In this document: piece after piece, positions 34,267 to 36,774 of the stretch
Position numbering within the stretch: the first letter of the stretch is position 1
Layout of the letters: the number at the start of each line of letters is the position of its first letter
Source of the DNA: DATLYH01 sp035575035
Lineage (GTDB): Bacteria > Planctomycetota > Planctomycetia > Gemmatales > Gemmataceae
Direction of reading: 5' to 3'
Assembly: GCA_035575035.1 (NCBI GenBank)
Contig: DATLYH010000373.1
Span: forward strand, 1-36,774
Length of the DNA stretch: 36,774 nt
Made by a program: the position numbers and the translations under genes
Notes under the pieces: generated by a model
What the model was told of the DNA's origin: nothing
Databases searched by the model: none
Seen by the model: the letters and a program-made list of their open reading frames with translations, nothing else

Positions 34267-34662
34267 TTACGCCGAGCGCCCGCCGGACCGCCCGGGGGCT
34301 GACGCCTCGTAGACGCAAGTGACGGTGGTGGCGATGCCGCCGCGCGGCGTGAAAGCGCCGACAACCCGGCAGCGCAGCGGCTGGCACGCCTTGACAAAGT
34401 CGTCGAGCAAGCGGTTGACCAGATGTTCGTAAAAGACCCCCTGGTTGCGGTAGCGCTGCAGGTACAGCTTCAGCGACTTCAGCTCCACGCAGCGCTCGGC
34501 CGGCGTGTAGGTGAAGGTGATGGTGCCGAAATCCGGCTGCCCGGTCTTGGGGCAGAGGCTGGTGAACTCGGGGCAGACGATCTCGACGGTGTATTCCCGT
34601 CCGGCGTACTGGTTGGGGAAGGTCTCCAGCTGCTCGGCGGCGGGGGGTTCGACGGGGGACAT
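34267..34662 (-). CDS. queF: NADPH-dependent 7-cyano-7-deazaguanine reductase (preQ1 synthase)
   Basis: The ATG at 34662 gives 131 residues starting MSPVEPPAAEQLETFPNQYA. FTSLCPKTGQPDFGTI holds the active-site Cys37 and Asp44. CVELKSLKLYLQRYRNQGVFYEH matches the NADPH and substrate segment, and GAFTPRGGIATTV the C-terminal T-fold motif. The length fits the short unimodular QueF. It reduces preQ0 to preQ1 in queuosine biosynthesis. No preQ1 riboswitch motif was found upstream. The frame continues upstream for 46 codons without features of the family. Other que genes are absent from the window. Confidence 0.95.
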   Translation of the reverse strand: MSPVEPPAAEQLETFPNQYAGREYTVEIVCPEFTSLCPKTGQPDFGTITFTYTPAERCVELKSLKLYLQRYRNQGVFYEHLVNRLLDDFVKACQPLRCRVVGAFTPRGGIATTVTCVYEASAPGRSGGRSA

Positions 34663-34784
34663 GGCCTCTTCGGCTCCCAAAATCTTCCGGATGTTACAAA
34701 TCCGCAATTCAGCCGGCCGAATCATTTTAAGAGGGGCCGCGCTTCCCAGCAACCGGGGCAGGGCTGATAGGATTGCCGCTTTAA

Positions 34785-34807
34785 CACGTCTTGATGTCAA
34801 GGACGTG
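34785..34807. promoter_or_regulatory. Imperfect palindrome in the divergent queF intergenic region
   Basis: CACGTCTTGA-tg-TCAAGGACGTG: 10-bp arms with one bulged G. It lies between queF (-) and the coiled-coil gene (+), where an operator or transcript-end hairpin could act. No T-run follows. Confidence 0.35.
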
Positions 34808-34844
34808 GCCCGGTTGGCGGCCTCTAGTACCGGGGAGAATCCCG

Positions 34845-35345
34845 ATGAAACGCATGACCCAGCTGCTGGCCTGTAGCGGGGTAGGGGTCCTGCTCGTGGT
34901 CATCATCGTCTGCCTGGTCAGCAGCGTGATGAACCGGCCCGGCCTGGAATGGCTGAACACGGCCCATCAGCTCCAGGTGCTGCGGGCCCAGCAGCAGCGC
35001 TCGGAGGAGCTGGACGCCCGGCTGGCCGAGGCCCGGCGCTTCCGGGCACGGCAGGATGAGATTGCCCAGGAAGTGGCGGCCGGCCGGATGACGCTCCTGG
35101 AGGGGGCCGCTCACTTCCGCCAGCTGAGCCGGGACAAGGCCGACTTCAACTGGAAAGCCTTCCGTCTGACTTATCAGGGCACTTCTGATGAGGAACGCTA
35201 TTGCCGGCAAGTGATCGCCTTCGTGGCAAGCGTGCTGGACGCCGACCCTTCCGAGGTGGAGCAGGTGATCGCCTGTCTGGAGGCGGAGATGGAAGCACAC
35301 CGCGATCGGGACGGTCTGATTCACCTGCCCGATCTGCCATTCTAA
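34845..35345 (+). CDS. Small membrane-anchored coiled-coil protein, function unknown
   Basis: The ATG at 34845 follows GGGGAG and gives 166 residues starting MKRMTQLLACSGVGVLLVVI. One transmembrane or signal-anchor helix (about 8-27) is followed by a charged helical region with heptad pattern (about 35-78, LQVLRAQQQRSEELDARLAE). The rest is a compact helical part, including RYCRQVIAFVASVLDADPSEVEQVIACLEAEM. It ends with a polar HLPDLPF tail. There is no catalytic motif. It lies 92 nt upstream of the ECF sigma gene on the same strand; a functional link is possible but not shown. Confidence 0.7.
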   Translation: MKRMTQLLACSGVGVLLVVIIVCLVSSVMNRPGLEWLNTAHQLQVLRAQQQRSEELDARLAEARRFRARQDEIAQEVAAGRMTLLEGAAHFRQLSRDKADFNWKAFRLTYQGTSDEERYCRQVIAFVASVLDADPSEVEQVIACLEAEMEAHRDRDGLIHLPDLPF

Positions 35346-35437
35346 ACAGGCTTCCGTGCCCCCTGGACGGTACAATGGGGCGGGAATGGTGACAGGTTTT
35401 CGTCCCTCGTCCGTACCTGCTAGCAGAGTGATCGTTC

Positions 35438-36034
35438 ATGGCTGACTCGCCCGGCACCCGGCCCAGCCTGTTGGTGCGCCTGCGCGACCCGCACGACGCT
35501 CAGGCGTGGGCGCAGTTCGTGGACGTCTACGCACCCTTGATCTACGGCTACGGGCGCAGGCACGGACTGCAAGATGCCGACGCCGCCGACCTGACCCAGG
35601 AAGTGCTGCGCAAGGTCGCCGGGGCGATTGGCCGGCTCGACTACGACGCGCAGCGCGGCTCATTCCGTGGCTGGCTGTTCACGGTGGTCCGCAATCAGTT
35701 GCGGGACTTCCTCACCGACCGCCGGCAAGCATCCCGGGGAAGCGGTGACACCGCCGCGCAGGAATTCCTTGAGGAACAGCCGGCCCCGCCGCAGGACCCG
35801 GAGGCCGACTGGGAGCAGGAGTGCGAGCGGCGACTGTTCGCCTGGGCAGCCGAGCAGGTGCGCAGCGAAGTCCAGGAGGCGACCTGGCAGGCGTTCTGGA
35901 TGACGGCGGTGGAGGGCAAGAGCGGTAAGGAGACCGCCACGGCGCTGGGGATGACGGCGGCCGCGGTCTATTTGGCCAAGAGCCGTGTTATGGCCCGGCT
36001 GAAAGAACACGTCCGCCAGCTGCAAGAGGAATGA
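35438..36034 (+). CDS. ECF-type RNA polymerase sigma factor (sigma-70 family)
   Basis: The protein has 198 residues. The sigma2 region (about 12-95) has YAPLIYGYGRRHGLQDADAADLTQEVLRKV and FRGWLFTVVRNQLRDFL, the -10 recognition and core-binding parts. A variable linker (about 97-128) leads to sigma4 (about 130-198), with ETATALGMTAAAVYLAKSRVMARLKEH, the -35-binding helix-turn-helix. An ECF gene followed by a Ser/Thr kinase gene matches the planctomycete ECF groups linked to such kinases, where the kinase part is thought to control the sigma factor. The kinase gene starts 37 nt downstream but is interrupted by an insertion sequence, so its control here may be lost. Confidence 0.92.
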   Translation: MADSPGTRPSLLVRLRDPHDAQAWAQFVDVYAPLIYGYGRRHGLQDADAADLTQEVLRKVAGAIGRLDYDAQRGSFRGWLFTVVRNQLRDFLTDRRQASRGSGDTAAQEFLEEQPAPPQDPEADWEQECERRLFAWAAEQVRSEVQEATWQAFWMTAVEGKSGKETATALGMTAAAVYLAKSRVMARLKEHVRQLQEE

Positions 36035-36071
36035 GGGGAACCCCCGATACTGTGTTGCGACGAGGGATGCC

Positions 36072-36641
36072 ATGACTCCGCAAGTCCCCTGCCCGGCTCC
36101 GGCCCGCCTCAAGGATCTGCTCGACGGCACCCTGCCGGAGAGCGAGCAGGCCGAATTAAACCATCACCTCGAAGGCTGTGCGGCATGTCAGCAGACGCTG
36201 GAAGGGCTGGTGGCCGGCCGCGAATCATGGTCGGGGGCGGCCCACTGTCTGAACCAGAGTCAGCCCGCAGCCGGGGAAGCACTGCAACGGGTCATGGAGG
36301 AGCTGAAGGCCGGTGCAGGCCAGACCGAGACGCGGGCTGAGCCGAACGCTGACAATGAGATGTCACTCGACTTCCTGAGTCCGCCGCGCGAGCCGGGCCA
36401 CCTGGGTCGCCTGGGACATTACGAGGTACTGGAGGTGGTCGGCCGGGGCGGCATGGGCGTGGTCCTCAAGGCGTTCGACGAGGCGCTGCACCGGGTCGTC
36501 GCCATCAAGGTAATGGCGCCGCAGCTGGCCGTCAGCGCCACCGCCCGCCGCCGCTTCGAGCGCGAGGCCCGGGCCGCCGCTGCTGTCCGCGATGAGCATG
36601 TCATGGACATTCACGCCGTCGAGGAGGTGAACGGCTTACCC
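36072..36641 (+). pseudogene. Ser/Thr protein kinase with zinc anti-sigma N-terminus, interrupted by an insertion sequence
   Basis: The N-terminus has a zinc anti-sigma-type motif H32-x3-C36-x2-C39 in LNHHLEGCAACQ. An acidic linker is followed by the start of a PknB-type kinase: the Gly-rich loop VGRGGMGVV (about 123-131), the ATP-binding Lys146 in VAIKVM, and the EAR helix region (FEREARAAAAV). Similarity is normal up to VNGLP at residue 190. The codons after that no longer match kinase sequence; instead a transposase C-terminus reads on the other strand. The catalytic loop and the rest of the kinase are therefore missing at this point. The plus frame runs open through the element to the window edge, so any product would carry a foreign tail. 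The missing kinase remainder may lie beyond the far end of the element. Confidence 0.85.
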
Positions 36642-36774
36642 AGCCCTTTGAAGGTGTCATTTTCTGCTCTTCTCCTGGGCCAGGAGCCGGGCAGTTGCAA
36701 CGTGTTTGGCTTTGGTGAAACGCGCTCTTCGCGGGCGAGGCTTCTTGGGACCACGCACTTGCTTCTGATACCGC
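36641..36774 (-). mobile_element. Insertion sequence, right portion with transposase C-terminus
   Basis: From about 36641 the sequence is less GC-rich and the kinase homology stops. The element appears to begin near CAGCCCTTTGAAGG. On the minus strand an open frame enters from the right edge and ends at TGA 36657-36659, giving at least 38 residues: a very basic segment with QVRGPKKPRPRRARF, then HVATARLLAQEKSRK. Basic GPKKP-type tails ending in (S/A)TARLLA are typical of some IS4-like transposases, but the family cannot be fixed from this tail. The far end and any target-site duplication lie outside the window. Confidence 0.75.
36657..36774 (-). CDS. Transposase, C-terminal fragment (5' end beyond window)
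   Basis: At least 38 codons in the minus strand up to TGA (36657-36659), with a Lys/Arg/Pro-rich tail. It has no start in the window because the coding sequence continues beyond 36774. It belongs to the insertion that splits the kinase gene. The DDE catalytic core is not visible here. Confidence 0.65.
   Translation of the reverse strand, partial: RYQKQVRGPKKPRPRRARFTKAKHVATARLLAQEKSRK

Noticed and set aside
34663..34845. preQ1 riboswitch before queF
   Set aside because: No A-rich tail or conserved preQ1-I core was found in the leader.

Overview
The window is high-GC bacterial DNA, most likely from a planctomycete close to the Gemmatales. This rests on gene content, not on a marker gene. The pointers are an ECF sigma factor followed by a Ser/Thr kinase with a zinc anti-sigma-type N-terminus, a protein ending in the H-x9-DG motif of the DUF1559 group, a DUF1080 protein, short GC-rich palindromes between genes, and a full set of LPS-inner-core genes. 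No rRNA or tRNA gene was recognised.

Layout. 1-6.6 kb (+): a 5'-truncated hybrid histidine kinase with HAMP repeats, a four-helix-bundle gene set between heptamer (TGACSAA) repeat arrays, and a second hybrid kinase whose start codon lies inside the repeat. 6.6-10.9 kb: planctomycete-type hypothetical and membrane proteins, with a GC-rich composite repeat. 10.9-22.1 kb (-): a long mostly co-directional LPS/lipid A run: DUF1573 protein, lpxK, an unknown enzyme-like gene, hldE, a GT9 heptosyltransferase, a tandem WaaP-like kinase, a GT39-like membrane glycosyltransferase, a WaaG-like GT4 and a DUF4149 protein. 22.4-25.0 kb (+): a STAS-domain gene translationally coupled to a GspE/PilB-type ATPase, then a DUF1559-like protein. 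25.0-26.4 kb: a largely non-coding stretch around csrA, with a terminator-like hairpin, a GGA-rich tract and a 71-residue gene. 26.6-34.8 kb: an MBL-fold hydrolase, a small hypothetical, a full-length divergent beta-clamp paralogue, a monooxygenase-like plus DUF1080 pair, rimK and its protease partner separated by inverted heptamer arrays, a TPR-like protein, a small membrane protein and queF. 34.8-36.8 kb (+): a small membrane/coiled-coil protein, then an ECF sigma factor and its kinase. The kinase is broken by an insertion sequence whose transposase C-terminus runs off the right edge.

How the genes work together. The clearest pathway is outer-membrane LPS building: LpxK phosphorylates lipid A, HldE makes ADP-heptose, the GT9 enzyme adds heptose, and the WaaP-like, GT4 and GT-C enzymes decorate the core. 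RimK and its protease partner modify ribosomal protein S6, and CsrA controls mRNAs after transcription.

The most unusual aspect is the density of repeat families between genes: the TGACSAA heptamer, a 54-bp tandem, a GTGGCRCCGGCTG palindrome, GGCTGACRCC units, a 9-bp CCTGGTWTT triplicate and a 10-bp TATCCTGT pair. Several of them supply start or stop codons or hairpins at gene borders. All functions are inferred from motif recognition by eye; no database search was run.
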